A DNA stretch of 64,000 nt from Achromobacter pestifer. GTDB lineage: Bacteria; Pseudomonadota; Gammaproteobacteria; Burkholderiales; Burkholderiaceae_B. The translations under genes and the position numbers were made by a program. Below are positions 56,385 through 64,000 of this stretch, one piece after another. Position 1 is the first letter of the stretch, and the number at the start of each line of letters is the position of its first letter. The stretch is taken from positions 62,001-126,000 of the forward strand of contig NZ_CADIJX010000008.1 of assembly GCF_902859625.1 (NCBI RefSeq), in the 5' to 3' direction. The notes below the pieces were generated by a model. It had not been told where the DNA came from and did not search any database. It saw only the letters and a program-made list of their open reading frames with translations.

Positions 56385-57263
56385 ATGAAAGATCAGGACG
56401 CGCACTTCGACAGCCTGCTGCCGCCTCTGCGGCTGGACCGGCGAGGCTTCATTGCCACGACGGTGGCCGCGGGCTTTTCGCTGGCGGCCGGCACGGCCGT
56501 CGCCCAGACGGCGATAGCCACGGACGCCAAGGGGTTGTTGGCGGGCAAGATTGATATCCCGACGGCGGATGGCAAGATGCCCGCGTATCGCGCGGCGCCA
56601 CAAGGCAAGAAGGGCCTGGCCACGGTGATTGTGGTGTCGGAGATTTTCGGCGTGCACGAGTACATTCAGGACGTGTGCCGCCGCTTGGCCCACCTGGGCT
56701 ATCTGGCCATTGCGCCCGAGCTTTTCGCGCGCCAAGGCGATCCGTCGAAGTACACCGAGATTCCGAAGTTGCAGGCCGAGATCATCGGCAAGGTGCCGGA
56801 TTCGCAGGTCCAGGGCGACCTGGACGCGACCGCCAAGTGGGCGGCGGCCAATGGCGGCGACGCGGACAAGCTCGGCATCGTGGGGTTCTGCTGGGGCGGC
56901 CGCCAGGTGTGGTTGTATGCGGCGCATAACCCGAAGCTCAAGGCGGGCGCGGCGTTCTACGGCCAATTGGCGGGCGAACCCAGCGAACTGAAGCCCAAGT
57001 CGGTGCTAAGCCTGGTGAATGATCTGAAGGCGCCCGTGCTGGGGGCTTACGGTGGCAAGGACGCCGGCATTCCGCAGACGGACGTGGACCGCATGCGGAT
57101 CGAACTGGCCAAGGGGCCGGCGGCGGCGAAGGCGTCCAGGATCGATGTGTACCCAGACGCCCCGCATGCGTTTCATGCGGACTACCGGCCGTCTTATCGC
57201 AAGGCCGAGGCCGAGCAGGCGTGGACCCGCATGTTGGATTGGTTCAAGCAGAACGGGCTCTGA
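56385..57263 (+). CDS. Dienelactone hydrolase family protein (Tat-exported)
   Basis: This 292-residue alpha/beta hydrolase has a Tat signal (LDRRGFIATTVAAGF) cleaved near AVA-QTA. The nucleophile elbow is GFCWGG with Cys, the acid is in YGGKDAGIP, and the His is in PHAFHADYRP, the Cys-Asp-His triad of dienelactone hydrolase. Intracellular family members break the lactone ring in chlorocatechol degradation; an exported one probably has another ester substrate. It is 64 bp after the DUF748 gene on the same strand. Confidence 0.9.
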   Translation: MKDQDAHFDSLLPPLRLDRRGFIATTVAAGFSLAAGTAVAQTAIATDAKGLLAGKIDIPTADGKMPAYRAAPQGKKGLATVIVVSEIFGVHEYIQDVCRRLAHLGYLAIAPELFARQGDPSKYTEIPKLQAEIIGKVPDSQVQGDLDATAKWAAANGGDADKLGIVGFCWGGRQVWLYAAHNPKLKAGAAFYGQLAGEPSELKPKSVLSLVNDLKAPVLGAYGGKDAGIPQTDVDRMRIELAKGPAAAKASRIDVYPDAPHAFHADYRPSYRKAEAEQAWTRMLDWFKQNGL

Positions 57264-57269
57264 TCGGGC

Positions 57270-57289
57270 GGGGCGGTGTACGCCGCCCC
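57270..57289 (+). terminator. Hairpin after the dienelactone hydrolase gene
   Basis: GGGGCGG (57270-57276) pairs with CCGCCCC (57283-57289) around a 6-base loop, 6 bases after the stop. The tail is TATCCCTTTACCCC, so the U-tract is poor. It is also upstream of a convergent gene. Confidence 0.5.
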
Positions 57290-57332
57290 TATCCCTTTAC
57301 CCCTATCCCTTTTCCCTATCTCCTCGCCAGAT

Positions 57333-57758
57333 TCACTGCGCGCTCTCCCCTGGCAGGCCATCGCTGACTTCCGCCAGGGCATTCTTCATGTCCTCGTAGC
57401 TCATGACGCGCTCGTTCTGGAAGCTGCCCAGTACGCCCCGGCATCCATCCACGTTCGAGCGCTTCATCTCGTCCATCATGGTTTTGCCTTCGGCCAGGCC
57501 CTGTTGATAAAGGGTGTCGTAGCGGTTCGACGAAAAACCGTATTCCTTCGCGTACTGCGTCAGGTTCGTCTTCGACGTGGCCTGGTGCTGGGCCAGATCG
57601 GGTTCCGAGGCGCCGCAGGCGCGGGCTGCGCCATTGGAGGCGCCAGCGGCGGTCACGAAGGAATCATATTGGGCTTGTTCGGCGGCGTCGGGTGCGGCCC
57701 AGGTCGGAGCGGCGGCGGTGGCCAGAACCCAGGCCAGGCCTGTCAAGATCGTGCGCAT
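57333..57758 (-). CDS. Secreted protein of unknown function
   Basis: This 141-residue protein has a signal peptide cleaved at WAA-PDAAEQ and a helical mature domain with two Cys (RACGASEPD and VDGCRGVLG) that could form a disulfide. I do not recognise a family. It is convergent with the hydrolase gene and divergent from peroxiredoxin, with 241 bp between starts. Confidence 0.7.
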   Translation of the reverse strand: MRTILTGLAWVLATAAAPTWAAPDAAEQAQYDSFVTAAGASNGAARACGASEPDLAQHQATSKTNLTQYAKEYGFSSNRYDTLYQQGLAEGKTMMDEMKRSNVDGCRGVLGSFQNERVMSYEDMKNALAEVSDGLPGESAQ

Positions 57759-57999
57759 TGGTGAATCTCCGCGTGATGCCCGCGAGCCAGCCAGCGGTTC
57801 GGACGGGCGAGGGTTACTGCAACATTATGGCAATCAGCCGTTTCCAGGCCGTGAGACTGGAGTGTTGAGTCGTTTCAGACTGTGCATCTTCTTTTCCCGG
57901 CGTCTTGCCGGCAGCAGGCCGGCCGCGCAGGAACTATGATGGAGGATGTGAGGCGCTCCTGCCTCAATGCATCACCCCCCAATTATTCTGGAGATCACC

Positions 58000-58503
58000 A
58001 TGACGATCAAAGTCGGCGACCGCGTGCCGGATGGCACCCTGACCGAATTCATCGAAACCGAATCCGCCGGCTGCTCGCTGGGTCCCAATGCGTTCCAGGT
58101 TGCAGACCTGACCCGCGGCAAGACCATTGCCCTGTTCGCCCTGCCGGGCGCCTTCACCCCGACCTGCTCGGCCAAGCATCTGCCGGGCTACGTGGAGCAA
58201 GCTGCCGCGCTGAAGGCCAAGGGCGTGGACGAGATCTGGTGCGTGTCGGTCAACGACGCTTTCGTCATGGGCGCCTGGGGCCGCGAGCAAAAGACGGAAG
58301 GCAAGGTTCGCATGTTGGCCGACGGCTCGGCGCTGTGGACCAAGGAACTGGGTCTGGAACTGGACCTGATCGCGCGCGGCATGGGCGTGCGTTCGCAGCG
58401 CTACTCGGCGCTGATCGTCGACGGTGTGGTCAAGCACCTGAACGTGGAAGCGGCTGGCAAGTTTGAAGTCAGCGACGCCGCCACGATGTTGTCGCAAGCC
58501 TGA
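58000..58503 (+). CDS. Peroxiredoxin (Prx5-like, AhpC/TSA fold)
   Basis: The 167-residue thiol peroxidase has the peroxidatic Cys in GAFTPTCSAKHLPGYV and the Prx5-typical VSVNDAFVMGAWG. It reduces hydrogen or organic peroxides, probably using glutathione or glutaredoxin. GGAG precedes the ATG at 58000; an upstream in-frame ATG gives an 11-residue extension without SD. Confidence 0.93.
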   Translation: MTIKVGDRVPDGTLTEFIETESAGCSLGPNAFQVADLTRGKTIALFALPGAFTPTCSAKHLPGYVEQAAALKAKGVDEIWCVSVNDAFVMGAWGREQKTEGKVRMLADGSALWTKELGLELDLIARGMGVRSQRYSALIVDGVVKHLNVEAAGKFEVSDAATMLSQA

Positions 58504-58532
58504 TCCAACGTAGTTCCTGTTTTACCGCTCAA

Positions 58533-58563
58533 CGCGGCGGGCAGCCTTTTGCCGCCCGCCGCG
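58533..58563. terminator. GC-rich hairpin between peroxiredoxin and MFS genes
   Basis: CGCGGCGGGC (58533-58542) pairs perfectly with GCCCGCCGCG (58554-58563). There is no U-tract. It ends three bases before the annotated MFS ATG, so it may instead hide the ribosome-binding region of that gene. Confidence 0.5.
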
Positions 58564-58566
58564 TGA

Positions 58567-59979
58567 ATGCCAGCAGCGGTTGCCAACGCCATGCTCGCCA
58601 CCATCTCCTCTTTCTCGTCGCTCTATTTCGCGACCTTGCTGATGCTTATCGGCACGGGTCTGTTCAACACCTACATGGGCTTGCGCCTGACGGCGCAGTC
58701 CGTCAGCGAAGTGTGGATCGGCGTTCTGATCGCCGGCTATTACCTGGGTCTGGTGTGTGGCGCGCGGCTCGGTCACCGGTTGATCATCCGCGTGGGTCAC
58801 ATCCGTGCGTTCGTCGCCTGTGCGGCCATCGCCACGAGCATGATCCTGGCGCAGACGCTGGTTGATTCCATGCCGCTGTGGCTGGTGTTCCGTCTGATTT
58901 CAGGCGTGGTGATGGTGACCGAATTCATGGTCATCGAAAGCTGGCTCAACGAGCAGACTGAAAACCATCAGCGGGGCCGGGTATTTTCGGTCTACATGGT
59001 GGTGTCGGGCCTGGGCACGGTGCTGGGGCAATTGGCGCTGACGGCCTATGCCACCCTGGACCTGCGCCCGCTGACGCTGGTGGCCATGTGCCTGGTGCTG
59101 TGCCTGGTGCCGATCGCCGTCACGGCGCGTTCCCACCCGCCCACGCCGCTGCCCGCGCCACTGGATATCCGCTTCTTCATGCGCCGGGTACCGCTATCCA
59201 TGACGGTGCTGTTCGTGGCGGGCAATCTGTCCGGGGCCTTTTATGGGCTGGCGGCGGTCTACGGCGCCAAGCATGGCTTGTCCACGTCGCAGGCGGCGAT
59301 CTTCGTGGCTGCGGCCGTCACTGCCGGCCTGTTGTCCCAATGGCCGATGGGCTGGCTGTCCGACCGCATCAACCGTGCCGGGCTGATCCGCTTCAACGCG
59401 ATGCTGCTGGTGCTGCTGCCTACCGTGATGTGGGGCTGGCTGACCCTGCCGTACTGGGCGCTGGTGGCCATGTCCTGCGTCTTTGGCGTGTTGCAGTTCA
59501 CGCTGTATCCGCTGGGCGCGGCATTCGCGAATGACCACGTCGAGTCCGAACGCCGCGTCAGCCTGTCTGCCGTGTTGCTCATGACCTATGGCGTGGGCGC
59601 TTGTATCGGCCCCATGGTCGCGGGCTTGTTGATGTCGCTGGCTGGTCCCAGCATGTATTACGTCTTCATTTCGGCTTGCGCCTTGATTCTGGTGTGGCAG
59701 GTGCGTCCGACGCGCGTCACCGGTGCGCATCAGGTGGATGAAGCTCCCACGCACTTTGTCGCCATGCCCGATACGCTGCAAAGCTCGCCGGCCTCGGCCG
59801 TGCTGGACCCGCGCGTGGACCCCGAAAACGATATCGCGATGGAAATGGTGCACCCCGACCCGTCGGCGGCGCCGACGCCTGCGCCCTCAGAACCCACGAC
59901 TGCCGATGTGCCCGCAGCCGGCGCTGCCGAGCCCCAGGCCGACGACAGCGCCGAGCAAGAGCGCCGCACCGGCACCTGA
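58567..59979 (+). CDS. MFS transporter
   Basis: The 470-residue permease has 12 predicted helices and the first-loop motif GARLGHRLIIRVGHIR, plus FSVYMVVSGLGTVLGQLALT. It resembles the YcaD-type MFS group of small acid or drug permeases. The last 80 residues are a Pro/Ala-rich acidic cytoplasmic tail. The Met nine residues in (at 58591) is an alternative start, because the first lies against a hairpin and neither has a good SD. Confidence 0.85.
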   Translation: MPAAVANAMLATISSFSSLYFATLLMLIGTGLFNTYMGLRLTAQSVSEVWIGVLIAGYYLGLVCGARLGHRLIIRVGHIRAFVACAAIATSMILAQTLVDSMPLWLVFRLISGVVMVTEFMVIESWLNEQTENHQRGRVFSVYMVVSGLGTVLGQLALTAYATLDLRPLTLVAMCLVLCLVPIAVTARSHPPTPLPAPLDIRFFMRRVPLSMTVLFVAGNLSGAFYGLAAVYGAKHGLSTSQAAIFVAAAVTAGLLSQWPMGWLSDRINRAGLIRFNAMLLVLLPTVMWGWLTLPYWALVAMSCVFGVLQFTLYPLGAAFANDHVESERRVSLSAVLLMTYGVGACIGPMVAGLLMSLAGPSMYYVFISACALILVWQVRPTRVTGAHQVDEAPTHFVAMPDTLQSSPASAVLDPRVDPENDIAMEMVHPDPSAAPTPAPSEPTTADVPAAGAAEPQADDSAEQERRTGT

Positions 59980-59987
59980 TCTGTCGT

Positions 59988-60854
59988 CTACCAGGGCGCC
60001 ATCAGCACGATGGCGGCCAGTGCCAGCGCAATGCCCAGCGCGTTGATGCGTGTCAGCGGTTCGCGGAAGGCCAGTGCGCCAACCAGGGTGCCCAGCGTGA
60101 TCACCCCCATGTTCATCGACGCAAACACCAGCGCGGGATGCTCGGGCAGCGACTGATGGGCGCGGATGTAGGTCAGGATATTGCCGAAGTTGGCCAGACC
60201 CAGCGCCACGCCCGCCAGCACATGCCGGCATTGCCAACGCACCCGGCGGTACAGCAGATAGGCCAGCATCAGCACACCTGACAGGACAAAGGCCAGCAAC
60301 AAGCCTCCAGCGAAGGCGGTGCCGGCGCGCGCCACCTGCTTGAACAGAATGTCGATGACGCCATAGCCCGCCCAGACCACCAGGGGCCACAGCCAGGCTG
60401 CCCGGCTATCCGCGATGCCCTGCGAGGCGGCGGGGCGCCGCAGCAGGCAGGCCAGCGCGCTGAACGCCATCAGGATCGCCGCCAGCTTGCGGCCGCTGAT
60501 GGATTCACCGAAGAGCAGGAAGGCCGCCAGCAGGGGAATGAAGAGCGACAGGCGTTGCGCGGCGTCGCTGCGCACGATGCCGGCATGGCGCACCGCCACG
60601 GCCATCGCCAGGAAGACGCTGGGCAGCAACACGCCCAGCGCCGCAAGCACGAGCCAGGGCGTCTGCGGCGTCACCAGCGTTGCGGGGTCCGGGCGCAGCA
60701 CGCCCCAGCAGAGCAGGGCGGCCATCGCGTAATTCACGGTGATGGCCTGGCGCACGTCCACGTCGTACCGGCGAGCCAGCTTCAGCAGTACCGCGACGGT
60801 GACGCTGCACGCGACGCTTGCCAGCAGATACAGGACGCCAGGTGTCAGCGGCAC
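59988..60854 (-). CDS. EamA-family (DMT) transporter
   Basis: The 288-residue permease has ten helices in two EamA repeats. It starts at a GTG that lies inside the end of bioB (10-base overlap), which fits the first helix [20 protein letters not shown]; the longer frame is inside bioB. Export or uptake of an amino acid or metabolite is likely, possibly biotin-related because of the overlap, but this is not shown. Confidence 0.83.
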   Translation of the reverse strand: MPLTPGVLYLLASVACSVTVAVLLKLARRYDVDVRQAITVNYAMAALLCWGVLRPDPATLVTPQTPWLVLAALGVLLPSVFLAMAVAVRHAGIVRSDAAQRLSLFIPLLAAFLLFGESISGRKLAAILMAFSALACLLRRPAASQGIADSRAAWLWPLVVWAGYGVIDILFKQVARAGTAFAGGLLLAFVLSGVLMLAYLLYRRVRWQCRHVLAGVALGLANFGNILTYIRAHQSLPEHPALVFASMNMGVITLGTLVGALAFREPLTRINALGIALALAAIVLMAPW

Positions 60855-61870
60855 GTGGCGCCGTCGGCGTGCTGATGTTGATGCTGGGACGCATCGACAT
60901 GCATCCCCAAGCGTTGCAGCAGGCGCTGGTCGGCTTCCATTTGGGGATTGGCGGTGGTCAGCAGCGCGTCGCCGTAGAACATGGAGTTGGCGCCCGCCAT
61001 GAAACACAACGCTTGCAGCGCGTCATCCATGGTTTCGCGACCGGCCGACAGACGCACCGCGGCGCGCGGCATGGTGATGCGCGCAACGGCGATGGTGCGC
61101 ACGAACTCGAACGGGTCCAGGGCTTCGACGTTGGCCAGCGGCGTGCCTTCGACCTGCACCAGATTGTTGATCGGCACCGATTCGGGATAAGGCTCCATGC
61201 TGGCCAGTTGGGCGATCAGGCCGGCGCGCTCGCGCCGGGATTCGCCCATGCCCACGATGCCGCCGCAACAGACGTTGATGCCTGCATCGCGCACGCGGTC
61301 CAGCGTGTCCAGGCGGTCCTGGTAGGTCCGGGTGGAAATGATCTTGCCGTAGAACTCGGGCGAGGTGTCCAGATTGTGGTTGTAGTAGTCCAGCCCGGCT
61401 TCTTTCAGTTGTTCGGCCTGGCCATCGCGCAGCATGCCCAAGGTGACGCAGGTTTCCAGGCCCAGCGCCTTCACCGCCGTGACCATTTCGGCCACGGCCT
61501 CCAGGTGGTGCGGCTTGGGGCTGCGCCAGGCAGCGCCCATGCAGAAGCGTTGCGCACCGCCTGCCTGGGCGGCGCGGGCGGCAGTGACGACGTCTTCCAG
61601 CGGCATCAGCTTGTCGGCGTCCAGTCCGGTGTCGTAGTGCGAGGACTGAGGGCAGTACGCACAGTCCTCGGGGCAGCCACCGGTCTTGATCGACAGCAGG
61701 CTGGACAACTGGATGGCGTTCGGATCGAAATGGGCGCGGTGGGTTTGCTGGGCACGGTGCACCAGATCCATGAACGGCAGCTCGTAAAGCGCGATGACGT
61801 CAGCGGCGCTCCAGGCGGGGGCGGGCATGTGCTTGGTCGTCGTCGGAACGGGGATGTAGGCGGTCTGCAT
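60845..61870 (-). CDS. bioB: Biotin synthase BioB
   Basis: This 341-residue radical SAM enzyme inserts sulfur into dethiobiotin. The cluster motif [24 protein letters not shown], and GGIVGMGES are all present, and the C-terminus has a His-rich tail. AGGAG precedes the ATG at 61870, which is 32 codons after the longest possible start. No other bio gene or BirA operator is seen nearby. Its product, biotin, is also used by the urea carboxylase 45 kb away. Confidence 0.96.
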   Translation of the reverse strand: MQTAYIPVPTTTKHMPAPAWSAADVIALYELPFMDLVHRAQQTHRAHFDPNAIQLSSLLSIKTGGCPEDCAYCPQSSHYDTGLDADKLMPLEDVVTAARAAQAGGAQRFCMGAAWRSPKPHHLEAVAEMVTAVKALGLETCVTLGMLRDGQAEQLKEAGLDYYNHNLDTSPEFYGKIISTRTYQDRLDTLDRVRDAGINVCCGGIVGMGESRRERAGLIAQLASMEPYPESVPINNLVQVEGTPLANVEALDPFEFVRTIAVARITMPRAAVRLSAGRETMDDALQALCFMAGANSMFYGDALLTTANPQMEADQRLLQRLGMHVDASQHQHQHADGATCR

Positions 61871-62048
61871 GAACGGGCTCCTGTCGGTCTTGCGGGAATC
61901 ACGCCGCTTGCCGGAAAGCAAGGACGGGATCGGCGGATCGTAAGAAGCTGCGCCGGGTTTGCGCAATGCGGGCCAATGGGCTGGAAATGGAGGGGTTTAA
62001 CGCGCCAATAAGCGAATATGAAGGATATTGGGCGCCGCCAATGACTAA

Positions 62049-62075
62049 CGCGGCGTCATCTTCGTTGACGCCGCG
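62049..62075. terminator. Hairpin after the PAS-LuxR gene
   Basis: CGCGGCGTCA (62049-62058) pairs perfectly with TGACGCCGCG (62066-62075) around a 7-base loop, 45 bases beyond the regulator stop. U-tracts are weak on both strands, so the call as terminator is moderate. Confidence 0.5.
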
Positions 62076-62120
62076 ACCTCGGATATTTTGCTTCCAATTG
62101 TAAAATTGGATCTGTCAGGC

Positions 62121-63662
62121 TTATTTCGAGGCTGGTTTGTCCCGAATACGGGTCGATTCATGGCCAGTGATGCCGCGGTCGCGTGCCCATACGATCGCCG
62201 CGCTGCGCCGGTGCACGCCAATCTTGCTGTAGATCGTGGCCACGTGGTTGCGCACGGTATTGCGCGACAGTTTCAGGCTCTTGGCGATGCCATCGTCATC
62301 ATGGCCCTGGCACAGCAAGCCCAGCACTTCGCGTTCGCGCGTTGTCAGTTGCGCCAGTTCGGCCACGTCGCGGGTGGCGGGGGCGGGCTCGCGCAGTTGC
62401 GCCAGTTTTTCGATGATGCCCCGGCTGAACCAGGACGTGTCCTGCATGACGGCCTCGATCGCCGCCAATAGTTCCGTTTCGGAGCGTTTGCGCTCCGTGA
62501 TGTCCTGCATCACGATCAGCAGACGCGGCTGGCCGCCGATCATCACTGGTTCGGCCGACACCAGGCAGTCCAGTTTGTCGCCGTCCTGCGTGCTTAGCGT
62601 GGCCTCGCGGTTGCGTGCGCTTTCGCCGCGCTTCAGGCTGGCGTTCATGCCCTCGTAGGGCTGCAAGCCCAAGTCCGTCAGCGCCTTGCCCGCGCTGTCT
62701 GTCGGCGATGCGCCGGTTGCCGCCGCGAATGCCTCGTTGATGTCCAGCACCAGCAGGGTGTCGCCTTCGCATACCGCCATTGGCACCGGAGCCAGGCGAA
62801 AGGCTTTGGAGAATCGTTCTTCGCTTTCACGCAGCGCCAGTTCAGTGCGCTTGCGCGCTTCCAGATCGATGAAGGTGAACAGCATGCAGGGCTCGTCCTG
62901 CATGTCGATGGGCTGGCCTGCGACCATCACGAATTTCGCGCCGCCGTCCGCCAGTTTCACCACGCCTTCGCGCTGTGTGATGGTTTGGCCTTCATTCAAT
63001 TTGGCCACCGCGGATTCCTTGTCTTCGCCGCCGTCCAGCACGTCCAGTTCATAAGCTGACTTGCCCAGCACGGTGTCGCGCGTGTAGCCCGTCATTTCCA
63101 GAAAGCCCTGGTTCACCTTTACGTAGCGCAGATCGGACAGCCGGCAAATCAGCGCGGGGGCGGGATTGGCGGCGAAGGTGCGCTCAAAGCGTTGTTCGGC
63201 GTTCAGGTGCGCGGTCTGGTCGTGCAGGATCAGGACGCGGTAGTCGACGCCATTGCCGCCGTCCAGGTTCAGGCCGCGAGCACGCAGATTCCGCAGAAAT
63301 TCATCATCGTCCTTGCGGCTCAGATCCAGCAGCAGGTCATCAAATGGCTCGCCGGCGGCCAGTCGGTCCAGCGGGTACTGGCGGGCGGATACGCGGTGAT
63401 GGTTGCGATAGGTCAGCGTATAGCGCTTGCGATAGCCGGCGGGGGTGCCGCCCAGCTCTTGCAGCGTTTCCACGCCATGCAGTTCTAGTGCGCTGTCGTT
63501 GGCCCAGGTGATGGCGCCGTCAGGTTCGAGCACGATGATGCCTTCATTTAACCCCGCGATGATGCTTTGGAGGTGTTGGCGATGTGCTTGGGGTGCGGCG
63601 GCGTCTTCGGTCACGTAGGCCTCTTCGGTTCGCATGCATGAGCACACAGGATGAAGGCGCAT
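62121..63662 (-). CDS. PAS-domain LuxR-family regulator
   Basis: The 513-residue protein has three PAS domains (about 25-150, 165-275 and 285-400) and a C-terminal LuxR helix-turn-helix (LTTREREVLGLLCQGHDDDGIAKSLKLSRNTVRNHVATIYSKIGV). There is no receiver or histidine kinase domain, so it is a one-component sensor. The ligand may be a small molecule, oxygen or redox cue. A Met at 63635 is a plausible later start. Nearest operon partners are not evident. Confidence 0.87.
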   Translation of the reverse strand: MRLHPVCSCMRTEEAYVTEDAAAPQAHRQHLQSIIAGLNEGIIVLEPDGAITWANDSALELHGVETLQELGGTPAGYRKRYTLTYRNHHRVSARQYPLDRLAAGEPFDDLLLDLSRKDDDEFLRNLRARGLNLDGGNGVDYRVLILHDQTAHLNAEQRFERTFAANPAPALICRLSDLRYVKVNQGFLEMTGYTRDTVLGKSAYELDVLDGGEDKESAVAKLNEGQTITQREGVVKLADGGAKFVMVAGQPIDMQDEPCMLFTFIDLEARKRTELALRESEERFSKAFRLAPVPMAVCEGDTLLVLDINEAFAAATGASPTDSAGKALTDLGLQPYEGMNASLKRGESARNREATLSTQDGDKLDCLVSAEPVMIGGQPRLLIVMQDITERKRSETELLAAIEAVMQDTSWFSRGIIEKLAQLREPAPATRDVAELAQLTTREREVLGLLCQGHDDDGIAKSLKLSRNTVRNHVATIYSKIGVHRRSAAIVWARDRGITGHESTRIRDKPASK

Positions 63663-63737
63663 GACGATGCTGTCCAGAGAGCAAAACGGACGAGTCTTCG
63701 CGGTGGGGGAGGAGGGTAGAGAGCGTGGCGGGCGCAG

Positions 63738-63766
63738 AAAAGCAAAAAGCTCCGGAATCCGGAGCT
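63738..63766 (-). terminator. Rho-independent terminator of the tRNA operon
   Basis: The perfect stem AGCTCCGG/CCGGAGCT (63748-63755 with 63759-63766) with a 3-base loop is followed on the minus strand by TTTTTGCTTTT. It lies 38 bases after tRNA-Asp and ends the tRNA transcript. Confidence 0.93.
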
Positions 63767-63804
63767 TCTGCGATGCACTGCCATGTGATCAAGCACAAGG
63801 TGCT

Positions 63805-63881
63805 TGGCGGAGCGGACGGGGCTCGAACCCGCGACCCCCGGCGTGACAGGCCGGTATTCTAACCAACTGAACTACCGCTCC
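63805..63881 (-). tRNA. tRNA-Asp (GTC)
   Basis: The 77-base minus-strand cloverleaf begins GGAGCGGTAGTTCAG, has anticodon GTC in CCTGTCACG, a T-loop GGTTCGAGC and an encoded CCA end (63805-63807). The acceptor stem GGAGCGG pairs with CCGCTCC. It is the second tRNA of the cluster. Confidence 0.96.
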
Positions 63882-63951
63882 GCAGCGGTGTACTCAACTT
63901 CATCACTACACTGCGGTGTCAAGGCAGCTTGGTACTACATGCCAAAAAAGC

Positions 63952-64000
63952 TGGCGTCCCCTAGGGGATTCGAACCCCTGTACTCACCGTGAAAGGGTGA
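63952..64000 (-). tRNA. tRNA-Glu (TTC), cut by the window end
   Basis: The 3' half of a minus-strand tRNA lies at the window edge: anticodon loop CCCTTTCACGG with TTC, T-loop GGTTCGAATCC, acceptor GGGGAC and an encoded CCA. The 5' half lies outside the window. It is followed by tRNA-Asp after a 70-bp spacer, a common Glu-Asp pair. Confidence 0.92.

Noticed and set aside
63805..64000. tRNA pair as an integration site of a genomic island
   Set aside because: No integrase gene, direct repeat of a tRNA end or foreign composition is visible within the window.

Overview
The window is 64 kb of GC-rich chromosome. Gene density, codon style and gene content (Bug/TctC-type binding protein, azurin, fds-type formate dehydrogenase, urea carboxylase instead of urease) point to a betaproteobacterium of the Alcaligenaceae, most like Achromobacter or Bordetella. 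That assignment is inferred from gene families only. There is no prophage, plasmid, integron or CRISPR array. The one clear mobile-DNA signature is a REP-type repeat family beside a single-domain Y1 (RAYT-like) transposase.

Layout. 0-4.4 kb: TonB-dependent siderophore receptor operon (DUF2946 protein, receptor, PepSY membrane protein). 4.5-16.7 kb: a urea module, with urtABCDE on the minus strand and allophanate hydrolase, urea carboxylase and a GntR regulator on the plus strand. They diverge from a 372-bp control region holding two textbook sigma-54 promoters and a shared NtrC-like site. 16.7-17.05 kb: REP palindrome and degenerate tandem repeats. 17.05-18.8 kb: ECF sigma/anti-sigma operon with a likely self-recognised promoter. 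18.9-22.6 kb: GNAT, LysR, 4-oxalomesaconate-tautomerase-like enzyme, Bug-type binding protein. 22.6-23.76 kb: RAYT and a tandem REP array. 23.8-26.7 kb: DUF1501/DUF1800 pair. 26.7-29.6 kb: an SDR lacking its catalytic Tyr/Lys, azurin, and a PQQ-type sugar dehydrogenase lipoprotein. 29.7-32.6 kb: PepSY proteins and a two-component system. 32.6-38.6 kb: two UspA proteins, MurI, LysR, split chromate transporter, DUF1345 protein, methyltransferase.

38.7-52.6 kb is a formate/molybdenum island. It holds an OFA-family transporter, fdsGBACD for a soluble NAD-linked Mo formate dehydrogenase, its regulator fdsR, and the molybdenum cofactor genes moaA, mobA, moeA, moaB, moaE, moaD and moaC. The logic is formate entry, NADH generation and local supply of the cofactor the enzyme needs. 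52.7-63.7 kb is more ordinary: a DUF748/AsmA-like envelope protein, dienelactone hydrolase, a small secreted protein, peroxiredoxin, MFS and EamA transporters, bioB and a PAS-LuxR regulator. The window ends in a minus-strand tRNA pair (Glu, cut by the edge, then Asp) followed by a strong intrinsic terminator.

The strongest points for follow-up are the divergent sigma-54/NtrC control region of the urea genes, the RAYT with its expanded REP array and a second copy 6.4 kb away, the ECF autoregulatory promoter, the palindrome between fdsG and fdsR, and the SDR with a substituted active site.
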